Positions 35,216 to 48,000 are shown, counted from the first letter of the stretch. The stretch: 64,000 nucleotides of DNA from Mauremys mutica (GCF_020497125.1 NC_059082.1:23458965-23522964), one strand, 5' to 3'. Translations and numbers: made by a program. Notes: generated from the sequence alone by a model not told the origin.

Positions 35216-38200
35216 ACCACATGCTCTCCAAGGATATTCCTTAGAAAAAGTAATATGGCCTAATTCTTGGACCCCCCTCAGCTGCAGGGAACTGCCCCTT
35301 TAAGGATCTCCAGGGCAGCTCTGGCCAGAGAGCTGGGCTGGCTGAAAGAACAGAGATAATATGGAGCCACAGGGCCTCTGCACAGATGACCCCAGCTTCC
35401 TGAAGATACCACCTGATCCATGGGCTTGGAAGTGGGCCCCTTAGATCATTCTGCAGTAAGGCAACGTCTGCCTACACTCTCCAATTGCACAATGAAGTCT
35501 AAACTCCATGCAAGAATCTTCATGGAGATTTCTCCATCTTTAGATCACTCCAACTGGTTTCGCTGCCGGAGGGTGTTATCTTTGCTAAATATTTTTTTAT
35601 TATTGTTAGGAGCACAATGCAAATCCTGCAAAAGAATATTCATGAACAATCTCTCAACTCTTAAAGCAAATTTTCTTTGAATAAGTTCATACTATTCGGA
35701 TTCACTTCCTGTGAGTAAGATAGTGAATGTGTCTTCTGGAGGCAATTGCTGTGATCTTGTTAATTGTAGAAAATGCTTGCAGGAATCAAATTTTAACAAC
35801 TGTTCGTGATTATAGGAATTATGCTCAACCAGTAAGGGAACAGCAACAAGACCATGTGACCTAGCTGCTGACTTAAAATTAACACTGCTTTTCGTTTTGA
35901 GATTTTGCAAATTGAATGCTCATAATGCACTGGTTATAAACCATCTATAGATTACTCACAGAAACTCTTCACTGAATGTTCAATAGTGACTTTCCCACAG
36001 CCTTTGAAGAAAGGGCAGTGCAGAGTTGCAAGGCTCTCAGACCAGACCAAGAACAAGATTGTAACTTGGTATCCTGGTCTGGTTCCATGTTCTCCCCTTG
36101 CTCTGGGAAGAGGAAGTAATTTGTACCAGTCCTGTGCATGATGTGGGTTGCTTCCCCTGGCACATTGACTCACACATCCTGGCCAGTGGGGACTGGAGCT
36201 AAGCTTTCATCCATTCCTTGCCCCGGCCCACATACTTGCATGAGAGGGTGAGTAGCAGCTCCAGGAAGGCAATTCATGCAAGGGATTATTTCAAATAGCA
36301 AATACATTCAAGAAAATTGTAACTGCTTATAGGCAACTCACAAAGAGAAAAGGGGGCTAAATCTATCAAATTAATTATCCCTTATGAATTATTCTCACCA
36401 CTTACCTGCTTTTCCTGGGTAACGTATATCCAAGGTGTACTTAACACCACCATTCCTATTACTGTGGAACTGGATCCGTGAGTTTACACTCAGATAATTA
36501 TGTTCATCCCTGGTGTAGCAGTACTGAAGTCAGTGTTTTGCCCTAAATTTGCCCAGAGCGGTGTAAGCAGTCTTTTCCCTCCCAATGGGAGGAGAGGATC
36601 TGGACTTATCGTATTCATAATTTCCTTGTTCAAAAGTAAATGATAATAGGTGAGTCTGGCTATTTAAAAATATATTCTAACATGAAATATAAATGAGAGT
36701 GTATTTCATTGTAAGTCAATAAAATATTCAAAATCCAGCTGCTGTTTGTGATTATAAGCAGAATTATAGGTTTACCTCTAACTATTCCAGGACAGGAAAC
36801 CTTAGTGAATTTCTATAGAATCTATAGATTGCCATATTTGCTAACATAGGCTGATAAATAGTTAATTATAACATTAGTGTAACAAATATAAGCAGAACTT
36901 TCCTACTGTATTTTAAAAAGGGGCTGAAATAGCATCTTCTCATAGATCAAGAAAAGGCTCAAATTAAAAAAAATATCCTCCCCATTTTGTGATGTTGCTC
37001 TGCGATAAAGTGCCCACGATTACCATTACCTCCTGTAGATTGGAGCTGTATGAACTTCATCTGACATTCCGAGCTAGTTTTCCAAGTCAATATTACCATT
37101 GAATAGAACCCATTGATCAACCAAGTGAAGCAGTAAAAAAATGGATTCCAGCCTGAGAAAAAAATTCACTTGGGAAGCTGTAAATGTGGCTTGACCTGGC
37201 TTGGCAAGGCTGAATTCTTTGTGATTCAGCTGGGTTATAACTGGGGCCTGCGCAGCCAAATAAACCCCAGGCAATTACAATCTAGCTTTAGAAGCATGCT
37301 GCAGTTAAAATAGCTCCCAGACTCACAGAGTTCACTTGGGGAGGTCAGTAGATGAAGCCTGACCTGGCTTGAGTAGATTGAGCCAATGATATGGTTTGAT
37401 ATGGCTATGTGGTCAAACAAAAGCCTAGTTAATTATAGTGTTGCCAGGAGCTTGACTTTGTAATGAGAGGTTGGCGGTAGCATTGCTGGTTCCCTGAATG
37501 CCTTTCTTGCCTTTCGTTTTTTTCACATTTTAATGGAGAAGAAGAATAGGTATAAGAAGGCATGGGGAGAGATGGGGGAGGGTGAAGCAAAGTGTGGGGC
37601 TAAGCCCCAGCTGGTCCAACACAGCTCACTTATGAATAAACTAACTAATCCTTAGCAATGGGTGAAGATTCGTCACGAAGAGGAGCGGCCTTTGTGATAA
37701 TCATCTGGTTTTGCCTTATAGACATCACTGTGAAGGGTGACATACTTGCGGCACCTTTTTGGTACACAGACGGCTTCTTTCTTTAAGCAGTAGGGAAGAA
37801 GGTCAATAATAAATCAGCATGCAGGGGCTCCTTTAAGGTTAATCCTGCATAAAACATACTATGGCAACGTAAGGGCAAGTTTGTAATGATGTTTAACAAA
37901 CCAGGAAATAGAGCTGTAAATGTTACACATCCAGAATTATTGTAACGAGTTCTGCACTCTAAAAATATGCTTTCACTAGTTGTCAAGGAAAGCACAGGTT
38001 GGTTGGTTGTTTTTCACTGTTAGGCTCACAGGGCTAACAAAGAACACCCACACTATTAGTCTGTGATGCTAGCTAATCCAGTGCCGCTGATCTCAGGTGA
38101 AACTAGTTATTAAATATCCCACTAAAAGCTATTGAGGACTGTTTAACCAACTGATTTAAATAGCAGGGTTCGGTTTTGTATTTTAAATTAGCACCTTCAA

Positions 38201-39709
38201 TCTCAAAACACCTTACGGATATACCACTCAGTAACTGAAGATACTGATTTATTGTTAACATGCTGTGTATCTACAATACTTATTTAGAGAAGAGAAACTA
38301 TTTTTTCACTGCAGAACGTTATCTGGATCAGAGTTGGTTTTCTGTTCTGTATAGGTTTTTATATTGCCTTGATCACTTTCGTATCCTAGCACCTTTCAGT
38401 AATGCATTAAGTGACATGACTAACCAATTGTCACTTTTTTGTTTGTTTTTTCGTTCTTATCCTGTCCCCAGATGAAGGATTGAGTTTAGTGTTTTGTTTT
38501 GGTAGGGTTTTTTATTGTTGATTTTTGTTTTATTTGGTTTTGTGAACAAACAAGCACACAAACCATAAAGTTAAGAAAACACAGGGTCTCTGTATGTCAC
38601 AAAGATACTATTATTAGTTATATGTTGACAGTGTGCTTGGTACTGTACAAAGAACAAAGGAATGCATGGACTCCATCTTGGGGAGTTAAGGTTTGTCATG
38701 TGTCTTATAGAGTCAAGAACTCCCGTATAGTCTCACTGTACAGAGACTATAAGAAAAACACATTTCAATTTGGGGCTATTTATTCAAATCTGAAGGCGAA
38801 TATTGACAGAAATATATCCTAGATGACTGATACAATACGAAGCATGTTATGTATGGGTTTGCTGGTCAACTTGCAAGTAATTTGTAAAGCCAAAGTCAGT
38901 CTTGACTATGAAACATTGTATCACTGTGATTGGAATCAATAGTTCTTGCACTGTCATTTGTCACATATTTACAAGCCTGAAAAATAGTTCATTTCATCCT
39001 GATCCCATAACTCAAAAGATTGAATCAGAACCCTGGAGGGATCTGCCAGTGCAACACATTCATTACTGATCACTAGTCTTTGGTGATTCTATAATCAAAG
39101 CCACACCAAAAATAGAATGCAAGTTCAAATTAAAACACCACACCCTGGGCACTCCCATATTTCTTTTCTGCTCAAAATTATTAAAAACCTATTGGTAAAT
39201 GTAATCAGCTCCCCTATGTTAGAACTACCTAACAAGTGGATTTATTTTTGTGGCAATTTATTTGCTGGTTTTTAATCTTTCTTTTAAGAATAAATGCACA
39301 GCCTTTTTGTTTGAAATTTTTGAAAAGGAAATACTTCTGTAGTTAGCCAACGTTCAGTAAGAAAACCAAGCCAACACATATTTGTATCCATTTATATTTC
39401 CTTAACTTAAAGTCTGTCCAAACTGTTACAATGGAGTGAGGGCAACTCTAGTCTAAATATTCCTCTGTGGAAGGGTTGTGTTCCAGTCAGGATGTGTAAC
39501 CCGAATGCAGCCCTTTAAGGGCCTGAGCAGCAACACTGAAGTCAGTGGGAGTTTTGCCAGTTATGTCAATGAGACCAAAATTACAGCCTAATGCAGACTC
39601 TGGGCTCAGTTCTGCTCTCATGACGGTCAGTGGCAAAACTCTCATTGACTTCTTTGAGAAGAGGGTTATCTCCCCTCCACACGCCCTGTTTGCAGGTGTG
39701 TTCTGTATA
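35216..39709. other. no gene recognised; long unique-looking stretch
   Basis: No repeat identified over about 4.5 kb, except decayed foldback remnants near 39505-39660 (AGTCAGTGGGAGTTTTGCC, CATTGACTTC). CTCCATGCAAGAATCTTCATGGAG at 35502 is a small hairpin. Confidence 0.5.
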
Positions 39710-40052
39710 GTCTATGCAGAGGTTCTCAACCAAGGGTCCAGGGCTCCCTGGGAGGCTGTGAGCAGGCTTCAGGGGGTCCGACAAATAAACCAGCTAGGAG
39801 GGCCGGCATTAGACTTGCCGGGGCCCAGGGCTGAAAGCTGAAGCCCAAGCAACTTAGCTTCGCAGGGTCCCCTGTGGTGTGGGGTCCCGGGCAATTGCCC
39901 TGCTTGCTACCCCGCTAATGCAGCCCCTGGCTTTTAATCTACTGGATATGCAGAAAAAAAGTTGTCGTGGCACAGGTGGGCCATGGAATTTTTATAGCAT
40001 GTTGGGGGTAGGGGGCTCAGAAAGAAAAAGGGTGAGAACCCCTGGTCTATGG
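39710..40052. mobile_element. Charlie-like hAT element
   Basis: Left end CAGAGGTTCTCAACCAAGGG; right end reverse-complemented CAGGGGTTCTCACCC. GTCTATG is present on both sides (39710-39716 and 40045-40051), and GTCTATGC/GTCTATGG agree at 7 of 8 if one base is shared with the terminus. The interior (39798-39929) is bounded by GAGGGCCGGCATTAG and the complement of CAGGGGCTGCATTAG, which looks like a second hAT MITE nested inside, though I could not find its target duplication. Confidence 0.78.
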
Positions 40053-40895
40053 GATATTGTGGTCCTGCACTGCCAGGACAAGAACAGGTAGGCACAGTCT
40101 CTGCTGCAGCTGAGCCTTACCCCACTGGTTAGAGTTCAAGAGGGTGGCCATCACAGTGCCTCCTCCTCCTCACCCTCTGGGGAGTTCAAGGACTACCATT
40201 ATGAATGACCCTTGCAAGTGGGGAGACAACATTTTGCTAACCCCTCCTCCCCTGCGCATACACCTGTCACTATCTAATACTCCAACGTAGAAGAACAAAG
40301 GCCAGTCCCCCCCGCCCCCGCCCCGCTCATTTGTATAGTGCCTTAGCAGGCAAGAAGCCCCATAGTAATATTTTCTAAAGCAATTTTAGTGTAGAACAGG
40401 TGGAACCCTGCCCCTTTGGAGTTTTTCAGCTCCGGAGAAGCAGGACTGAGCCTCTAGGGTTCTGTCTACACAGCATTTTGGAGCCCAGCTATGGCAATGA
40501 GCCTCCAGCCCGGACTGGCAGACTCAGGCTCATGCTAGCACTCTGAAAATAACCTGAGCTTTGAAGCTGCATTTTGGGCTGCCCTGCAGCCCAACCCTTT
40601 CCTAGGAGCTTCTGTTCCTGATGAGAGTCTGAGGCCAGGACAGAACAGACTGGAAATGCCTACAAAAGCCAATAAAGAGGCTTCTGATGGCATGGTTTAT
40701 ACAGACAGCTCCTGGGTTGGAGGCAAATACTTGAAATGGTTGAAATAACAAACTGACGTCTCCTGTAAAACAAAATGCTTTTCCTGTGTCTGTTTTGGTT
40801 ACTGTATTTCTCCCTTCCTCCATGTCTGGCCCATTAAAATCCAGATTCAGATATCTGAAATGATATCTAAGTCTTATCAGAGATATCTAAGAATT
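40053..40895. other. no gene recognised
   Basis: GC-richer than its surroundings. GGTTCTGTCTACACAGCATTTTGGAGCC at 40459-40486 resembles one terminus of the TGTCTACAC MITE family, but the other end is not identifiable. Confidence 0.5.
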
Positions 40896-40970
40896 TGGGT
40901 CAGATTCTCAGCTGATGTAAATGGGTGTAGCACCATTGAAATCAAGTTATACCAGCTGAAAATCTGGCTC
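40896..40970. repeat. small foldback repeat
   Basis: GGGTCAGATTCTCAGCTGAT at the left pairs with ACCAGCTGAAAATCTGGCTC at the right; the centre has CACCATTGAAATCAAG. Same group as 3763 and 10951. Confidence 0.6.
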
Positions 40971-41195
40971 TGGATCTCTTTAAAGTGGTGATTTTGTGGG
41001 ACTCCATGGTGAACTGTAGTGCTTCTTAACTATTCCCCTAAAAAGTGTTTGTGAATTCAGTTGTAACCATCATCTTGGCTTTTGAACTTTATTTGTTGTA
41101 GTTGAGGAGTTACATAAAACTATAACGTTTTTACAGTATACTATATTCCTGCAGTTGTGTTTCTATGTGTGCCTGAGAAAGTATTGGGGGAAGGG

Positions 41196-41219
41196 GAGAG
41201 AGAGAGAGAGAGAGAGAGA
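41196..41219. repeat. (GA)n microsatellite
   Basis: Twelve uninterrupted GA units. Confidence 0.95.
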
Positions 41220-41366
41220 AAGGCAGCAGGAGGAAAAAAGGTGGAGGGCAAAGTGTCAGTATTAGATCAGGGCAAAAATCTAAAAAAAACCCCACCCCAA
41301 ACCAAAACTCACTCAATTGTCACTCAGATAAGAAACAATTTCCTCCTGTGTTCTGTTTCACAAGCA

Positions 41367-42056
41367 CTCTAGTGTAGAGGTTCTCAAACTGTGATCCACG
41401 GACCACCAGTGGTCTGCGAGCTCCATTCAGGTAGTCCACAGATAGTTCCTTCTAAGGCGCGTGCCCACGCACCAGAGAATGAAGGGCCACCCACCTAATT
41501 AGTGGAGCCATACAGGCGTGGCTCCACTAATTAGGTGCCTGGACCCTGGAGAAGACGCACATGTAAGGTGAGGTGGTGGAGTTGGGGGGAATAGGGGGTA
41601 TGTGGGAGGGGGCAGTGGGTTGAGAAGTGGGGGGGAATTTGGCACGTGCAGGGCTGCAGCAGCCAGAGAAAGAGGTGACTTTCCCCAGCTCCAGGGCTGC
41701 GGCTGCCGGGGAGAGACGGCCCTCCTTCCCAGTCTCAGCTCTGTGACTGCTATGGCAGGGGAGAACCCTGCCCCCCACCCTTCCCAGCCTCTGCTTGGGG
41801 GCTGCCGCGGTGGGGGAGAGAGGGCACATCCATTGCATTAGAAAGGTAAGACTGATATTAAAATATGAGTTGTATGCTTTTATTTGTAGAACAAAAAAAG
41901 TTAATGATTATTAAGGTTTTTTTATATAGTGCTTTTAAATAGTTAGCTAATGGTACAAACAACATTTGGAAAGATCATGAAGTGGTCAGCCGAGACCCTC
42001 AGCAATTTTCAAGTGGTCCGCAAAAAAAAAAAAGTTTGAGAACCACTGCTCTAGTA
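41367..42056. mobile_element. Charlie-like hAT element with 18-bp internal palindrome
   Basis: The element spans 41375-42048 (674 bp). The left end is TAGAGGTTCTCAAACTGTG and the right end reverse-complemented is CAGTGGTTCTCAAACTT. Flanks CTCTAGTG (41367-41374) and CTCTAGTA (42049-42056) agree at 7 of 8. GTGGTCTGCGAGCTCC and AAGTGGTCCGC mark the subterminal regions. Inside, 41492-41509 and 41520-41537 form a perfect 18-bp palindrome (CACCTAATTAGTGGAGCC) with a 10-base loop. A GC-rich middle (41570-41830) has overlapping chance frames on both strands. No transposase. Confidence 0.85.
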
Positions 42057-44973
42057 AATAAATTTTCTGGCAGAAATTTTTGTTGAAGCCAGAAACGTTC
42101 AGCACACATGAAAGAATCTTTACAATAAGCAAAAATGTTACTTGTAGTGCCAGGTCTGCATCCATCAGTGGAAACCCCATTCTGAAAACTACACTTACCC
42201 ATTCAGGGAAAAGAAAAAAAATACCATGTGTCCTAAATATCCCATCAAAACTGACCAACGTGGCCAGTATTTCAAATACAAAAAACTACTTGTGACCAGT
42301 CTACACATTAATATTAATTTGGATCTATTATTCAGTGAATAAGTTCAAATACAATGTGATGTACTCCTGAGGCAGCTGACATACTACTTAAGTCACTCCT
42401 AAGCTCTCCAAATAGGATATTATGTAGATTTTAAGCAGTGTATAGATTGCCTTCTGGTCCTTTTCATAGTGGCGAATTTCTTCCATTACAAATGCATTTG
42501 AGAAGATAACTTTTTTTATTACTTTGTTTAGAAACTTCTGTTTTGTTCTATGTTATTTGTTTTTAATATAGTAAAGCTGTAGGTGTTTGAAAATAGTTCT
42601 AAGCGTATGTACAATAAGTTCCTTTCTTTAACTTCAGAAACATTCACTTGAATTTACTGAATGTTCTAGTCTTGTTGCAATGGCTGCTCTAAAAGATTTT
42701 ATACATCTGATGCATTTCGCTGAAATCTGCTGTGATGCTTCAGGTAGAACCAGAATTGGCAAGAAAAGCAGATTCTCTTTTAGTTCAATAGGGAAATCTA
42801 CTACTTTCAGATGCGAAGATCCCTGGTATCTTTCATGGCTGGGATAAATATTAGATATTTGCTGCACTCATATACCCTTCTGTGTTCTGTACTGACAACA
42901 CTAGGCTCTGCAGAATGGGGATAATGGTACTAACTTCCTTTGCAAAGGGCTGCTGATGAAAAGTGTTGTAATAGGTATTAATTACTATTATTATTATTAT
43001 TATATTCCTGTTAGAACTCATTTAAATCCCAATCCCAGTCCATGTTTACTACAGGTGAATTAAAACCTGTGTAGGGTGCCAACACAAGCCCTGTTCACAC
43101 CTTAATTCCAACTCTTGTGATCATCGGTGTCCAGGATTCAAAGAAATATACTTAATCTGAGTTCTATTTTAGTCACCGTTTCTAGCCACTGCAAACTATA
43201 TATGTGCATATCTGTCCAGATTAAAAAAAACAACAATTGGACTTAGGCATTTGCCAATGACTTTAATAGGGTTAAGAGCCAGTAAGCTTTTCATATTCAT
43301 TTCTAGTGTTAATCTGCACACTTCCTAATTCTTCATCTGTCATTCCATGAAATCTGATCCCCATTTCAGTAAATCTCTATCAATCTTCATTTGTGAAGCC
43401 AGATGCAAAATAATTATTTAATATCTCTGCTGTTTCTTTATCCTCTGTTCCCTAATCCTTGCTATAGTATCATCCTTAAGAAGATCAATGTTTGCTTTTG
43501 ACATTTGTCTCCTGAGTGTTCATAGTACGAGAACTTTTTACTAACAGTTGAGATGGTTTACATTATTTGACACTAATTATCCATTATTACTTCTGAATTT
43601 ATTACTTGCTTTATCTTCTTTTTATAATCTGATTAATCTTTTGTGACACAAAAGGTCAAGCAACATGACCTTTTCAACCCTCAAGAAATTCAAATGTAAA
43701 AACCAAAGGATGATAAGGATGAAACTATTGCAACCCATGAGTTTGGTAGCAAGCACGTTCCATCTGCAGATTTCTATGTTTTCTGTACAGTGTATCTTAC
43801 ATTAATTAACCTAATTGCCTACTGCTTTTCTTTGTGGAATTGCATGTTGTTGAAATTCAGACAAATTGGACTTCATAGGTGCCAAATGAAACCCAAGTAT
43901 ATATAGCTGGACTGTTGTATAAATACAGTATGTATTGTGGATATTTAACCATACCCTATTGACTCACTTCAGAGAACTAGTCAGTGAAAGGTTGCATACA
44001 GTACCTACTTCTAAGAAGTATTTTCACACAAGAGACAATGGAAAAATGAGAAGAGATACATTTTGCTCATCTTATTTTATCAATGTGGCTCCCCTAAGCT
44101 TCTGTTCCTGCCTTTGAGTCATTGTACCACCCATTACAAATATGGATATATCTTGATAGTTTGTAGAATAGTGTTTAGATTAGAATACCTATGTAAAATA
44201 TACATCATGGAATTGCAGCAACAGTGTTTTGTCTGCAGGATGGAGTGGCTTCAGGGAATTACAGAAGGCTACACTGCTCTTATCCATTGCTATTATACAG
44301 ATTGATGGCATAGGACATCCCACTAGCTCACCAGGAACTTTCATAACCAAGTGAGAGTTTGGAAAGAGAAGACAGGAGAACATGGGGTCAGGAATCCCTT
44401 CAAAGCAGGTTTTACTTTAATTTAGTCAGATCTTGCCCTGAAAAGCTTGTCTTGTGCGAACATGAGGTAGGTATTGTGGACTTGGAAAACAATGCCTGAA
44501 AATTACATTTTTGCTACCATTAAACAAGATTACGAGATTTTGTGTGTATTTAAGTAACGCTGAAGAACTGCAATGGAGTCATTTTTATATTAAGCACGAG
44601 CATTTCCACATAGCTCTGCTTGCACGCTTGTGCAAATAGACTAACAACAGACCCTTTCTGGAGGTTTGAAATGCTTGTATCCTTGGAAGGAGAGGAAAAG
44701 GAAATTAAAAAAAATCTTTATTTTTAAATTGCTGTTAAGATAGAACAGCTGATTGCAGCAACAGTCGTATTAACAAAAATGTTTAGGGTTACATATGAAA
44801 GTTAGATTCTACAATGAACAAGGTTATTGAGACACTTTAACATTTACAAAGGGTCTTCTGTAAACATGTATGTATTTACAACCCCAATGGGTGTCTTCTA
44901 TTAAGGATAACTTCAACAAACAGTAGAATATTAGCCTAAGGAAGGGAGTATCTACTGTCCACATGATAGTTAT
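42057..44973. other. no gene recognised
   Basis: AT-rich unique-looking DNA with one (TTA)n run. Frames at 42634-42867 and 43935-44383 lack domains. Confidence 0.55.
42984..43004. repeat. (TTA)n microsatellite
   Basis: About six ATT/TTA units. Confidence 0.9.
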
Positions 44974-45157
44974 ATAGGGTATGTCTACACAGCAATGAAA
45001 CACCCTGCTGGCTCATGTCAACTGACCCAGGCTCCTGGGGTGCCAGAGCTCAGGCTCTAGCCCTAGCCCAAGCATGTACACTGCAATTTTACAGGCACAC
45101 AGCCTGAGTCCTGTGTGCCTGCAGCAGGTGTTTCATTTCTGTGTAGACATACCGATA
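44974..45157. mobile_element. MITE with ATA duplication (TGTCTACAC terminus family)
   Basis: The element at 44977-45154 starts GGGTATGTCTACACAGCAAT and the other end reverse-complemented starts CGGTATGTCTACACAGAAAT; the inverted repeat continues through GAAACACC on both sides. ATA flanks both ends (44974-44976, 45155-45157). The interior carries a run of near-palindromic GCCAGAGCTCAGGCTCTAGC and GCCTGCAGCAGG segments. 178 bp, non-coding. Confidence 0.83.
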
Positions 45158-46677
45158 GATGTGTTTCTGTTTAGTCCTTTATCCCTTTCTCCGTGTCATC
45201 TGTCTTTGGATTTTGAACATCCACCATCCCTCCAAGTTTGGGGAAATCTGAGGGTTGGGTTGGACCAATATTAAACATAAGGTTTGTGCATAATTTGGAT
45301 CCAGATCTGGATGAGGAGTTTGAAAGGGGATGCTTGGATCCAGCATTTTGGTTTGGGCCCAGTTCCATTGAAAGACCTCCATTTTCAGAAGTGCCTAGTG
45401 GTTTTGAATACTTCCATTTTTGGAGACACTTTAAAGAAGTGATTTTCAGAATGCGGGAGTTCAGCGATTTCTGAAGATCAATGTCCTCATTAATTTCTCA
45501 GATCTTGGCCTCTCTTTTCTTCAGATCCCTCTTTAAAACCTATTGTTTCCAGAAACCCTGCCTTAGCTATTTTTCTTGCCAAATGTTTCCACCGTCTCCT
45601 TTATCTGAACCGTTGTGCCATGTCTTGCCTTAGTAGCAATGCCTCCTTCGAAGACCCTCTCCTGCCCACCCTAAGAAATACATAGGCAATCACATCTGTC
45701 CCTGCAAGTCCTTCACATTTTCTGGCTCACCCAACTTTAGCTATGGCAGCTTATATTAGACACCACAGAATTTGCAAATGCAATTTCTGCGCTTGAACAG
45801 AAAGGAAAAATTCATCAGACTAACATATGTCATTTCACCGTGCAGAGTAGTTAATCAACTTAATGATGGTAAACGTTTACCTAACTTTTATAGATTTGTC
45901 TTATGAAACAAGAAATCCTCTTTCTTTGCAAAGCACTTGAGACTTACAAATCTACTAATGAGGTGCCTCCTGTTGAGCCTATGGTTTAAATTGATCAACA
46001 CTTAGCAAGGATGATCATCTTGGTGAAAAATACTTTCTCTTATGCATTGCTTTCAAGCTACAAAATTTTTGTTCCACCTTTCTTGAGAGAGTAACGCTTT
46101 TTAAGACATCATTTGTCATCATTATAGGACAATATGAGCAGCTGTTGCAAAGCCATTATCAAAATTGCTGAAGATGGCTGCTAGTATCCTCCTTGCACAC
46201 TCAGAAATCGTTTCCCTTTCTGTAGGCTCTTGTCTCTTATTCGGGATCACTCAATAATAAACTAAACAGGAAGCAAGGACCATGAGACTCATCTGAAATG
46301 GCTGAGCAGCACTCAGTCCCATGGCATGAGAGAGATTCAAATGGAGCTGAACAATAAGGCTCCACTTACACACACACAACTCTGGAGAAAAAAGACCATC
46401 CTCTCCGGACATAGCAAGGCATGTATTAATGCCTCTATGGTTACAGTTTCTCAGAACTTATTAACTGGGAGGATAGTTACTGATACCAGCACCCTCCAGA
46501 CATTAATAGCACCTTGATTTTTTTCCTATTTACATTTTAATTTACTAACTTCTTCCATAATACCTTAGGATGGTTTGCACAGAGGTTTCTTATACTAGAG
46601 AATTGTGAAGGCTAACAAGAAGCTCCCACTTTGTTGCTTATGTATTTATATAGAGCTATATCTTTACCTATATATAG
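45158..46677. other. no gene recognised; upstream of the candidate exon
   Basis: Unique-looking. GGATCCAGATCTGGATGAGG near 45299-45318 contains a small palindrome. No second exon-like segment was found here. Confidence 0.5.
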
Positions 46678-46790
46678 GTTACCGGGACGATTCATCAAAT
46701 CCCAAATGGTCGACGGCCTTTAACAATGACAGTCATACATCCCGATGGTGAAAAAGCTGACACCCTCCAAAAGCCAAAAGTAGCATTTGA
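46678..46790 (+). CDS. candidate internal protein-coding exon, gene not recognised
   Basis: A 113-base segment preceded by a good acceptor (a T-rich stretch, then ATATATAG, ending at 46677) and followed by a strong donor, GTAAGTAAG (from 46791). The frame beginning with the first base (GTT ACC GGG) is open for 37 codons plus two bases, up to the donor. It gives a hydrophilic peptide that starts VTGTIHQIPNGRRPLTMTV and goes on to HPDGEKADTLQKPKV. A second frame (TAC CGG GAC GAT) is also open for 23 codons before a TGA, so the frame is not fully determined. CpG dinucleotides (five in 113 bases) are well above the surrounding AT-rich DNA, which is what a conserved coding exon would show. I do not recognise the protein and see no partner exon in the window; neighbouring exons would have to be far away. 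It might also be a decoy inside an unannotated repeat or an exon of a non-coding RNA. Confidence 0.38.
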
Positions 46791-47145
46791 GTAAGTAAGA
46801 TGTATTGCGTGTATCAATAATTTCTCTCACTGTGACCAATTTTCTTTTTACCACTACCTCCTGCTATACTTTCCTCTGCTTGGGCTTGTGGAAGAACATA
46901 CAGTCCATCAGATGATGCCAGCAGCAGCAACAGGGGCCAAGCAGTTGCTAAGCAATAATGAGGAATTTCTACATCTGTTCTGATTTCATTTACGGAAGAT
47001 GCCCAGTGTCCACTTCATACTGTAAATGCCCCAGCACGTACCAAATTCCCAGCCACTACTGCCAAAGGGTGAATTTTGAATCAGCAAATTAAGTACAGAA
47101 AGTGTAAAAGCGAAGGCATTCTCTTTGTGCTTTGGGTAGCGGGAG

Positions 47146-47314
47146 TGTTGTGTATTTGGTTGTCATGGTTTTGTTGCTATGGCAACTGAGTTAGATTATT
47201 ATGGGTTAGCTCAACCGGTTTCAACCGGCCGAGGGAGCTCTCTGTATATATGTAAATAAAATGGAGGTTTTGGTTAGCTGCCTGCTCTCTGGCCTCAAGT
47301 GATTGCTTCCTACA
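47146..47314 (+). mobile_element. short LTR-like segment
   Basis: A 169-base segment from TGTTGTGTATTTGGTTG to TTCCTACA. TATATATG at 47245 and AATAAA at 47255-47260 lie in promoter-to-polyA order, followed by a U5-like pyrimidine-rich tail (CTGCCTGCTCTCTGG). The sequence just after it, CCGGCTGCCCCAAGGATATAA CAGG, has the position and rough look of a gypsy-type primer-binding region (a TGGCGAC..AAGGAT pattern), so up to about 200 bases of internal element may follow. Short LTR length would fit Ty3/gypsy. No second LTR or target duplication was found. Confidence 0.45.
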
Positions 47315-47739
47315 CCGGCTGCCCCAAGGATATAACAGGGAGAGCAGGTGGTTGGGTATGGGAACGTCAGAGCTCAGAGAGAATGCAATTATTCTTCACT
47401 ATCCAGCGCAGCAGGGGGGGAAAATTAGAGAGAGAAAAGCAAGCAGCTGTGTTTGCTAACGCATCTACAAGAACTTTTATGAGGATGAGCCCATAGCACC
47501 TGGGAAGGCAAAGCAGGTGCTCAGCCTGCTGATCACTTCATCACACAATATTTTTGAAATTCAGACATGCAAGACAGGTGTCAGGCTTAAGCCAAAAGGA
47601 TACTGATCACTGATGGAAAAAGAAGTCCACAGCCCTCTCCCCACCGCAGGCACCAGGAGCAAGGAATTAAAAGAGAAGAAAATTGCTTTTGTCTTCCCCT
47701 ACAAAGTAGGCACTTTTCAAAATCAAAGATCAAAGTAAG

Positions 47740-48000
47740 CAGTGTAGTCTAGTGATTAGAGCAAAGTACCAGGGTTCGGAACTAAATCCATTTGTGGCAC
47801 TGTCATTGGCTTGCCATTGATCCTGGGCAAGCACCGAGCCTCAGTTTACCCAGCAATATACTCATCACCATTGAGCCAATTTACCCATCACCACTGATAC
47901 TGGGCAAGTAATGAGCCTCAACTTACTCTTCAATAAAAGGGGCTGTTATGAAGTTTAGTTAGGTAATGCTCAGGAAGTACTTTGAGATAAAAGGCTCTGT
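47740..48000 (+). mobile_element. MIR-like tRNA-derived SINE with internal duplication
   Basis: Starts CAGTGTAGTCTAGTGATTAG with an A-box-like TAGTCTAGTGA, followed by a B-box-like GGGTTCGGAACTAAATCC. It continues with the MIR-type sequence CCTGGGCAAG..GAGCCTCAGTTTACC and ends near GTACTTTGAGATAAAAGGCT. The segment TGATCCTGGGCAAG..GAGCCTCAGTTTAC recurs 77 bases later (47818 and 47895) in diverged form, an internal tandem duplication. Ancient, well-decayed copy. Confidence 0.7.

Noticed and set aside
40459..40590. Possible TGTCTACAC-family MITE starting GGTTCTGTCTACACAGC
   Set aside because: Only one terminus is visible; no matching inverted end or 3-bp duplication could be found.
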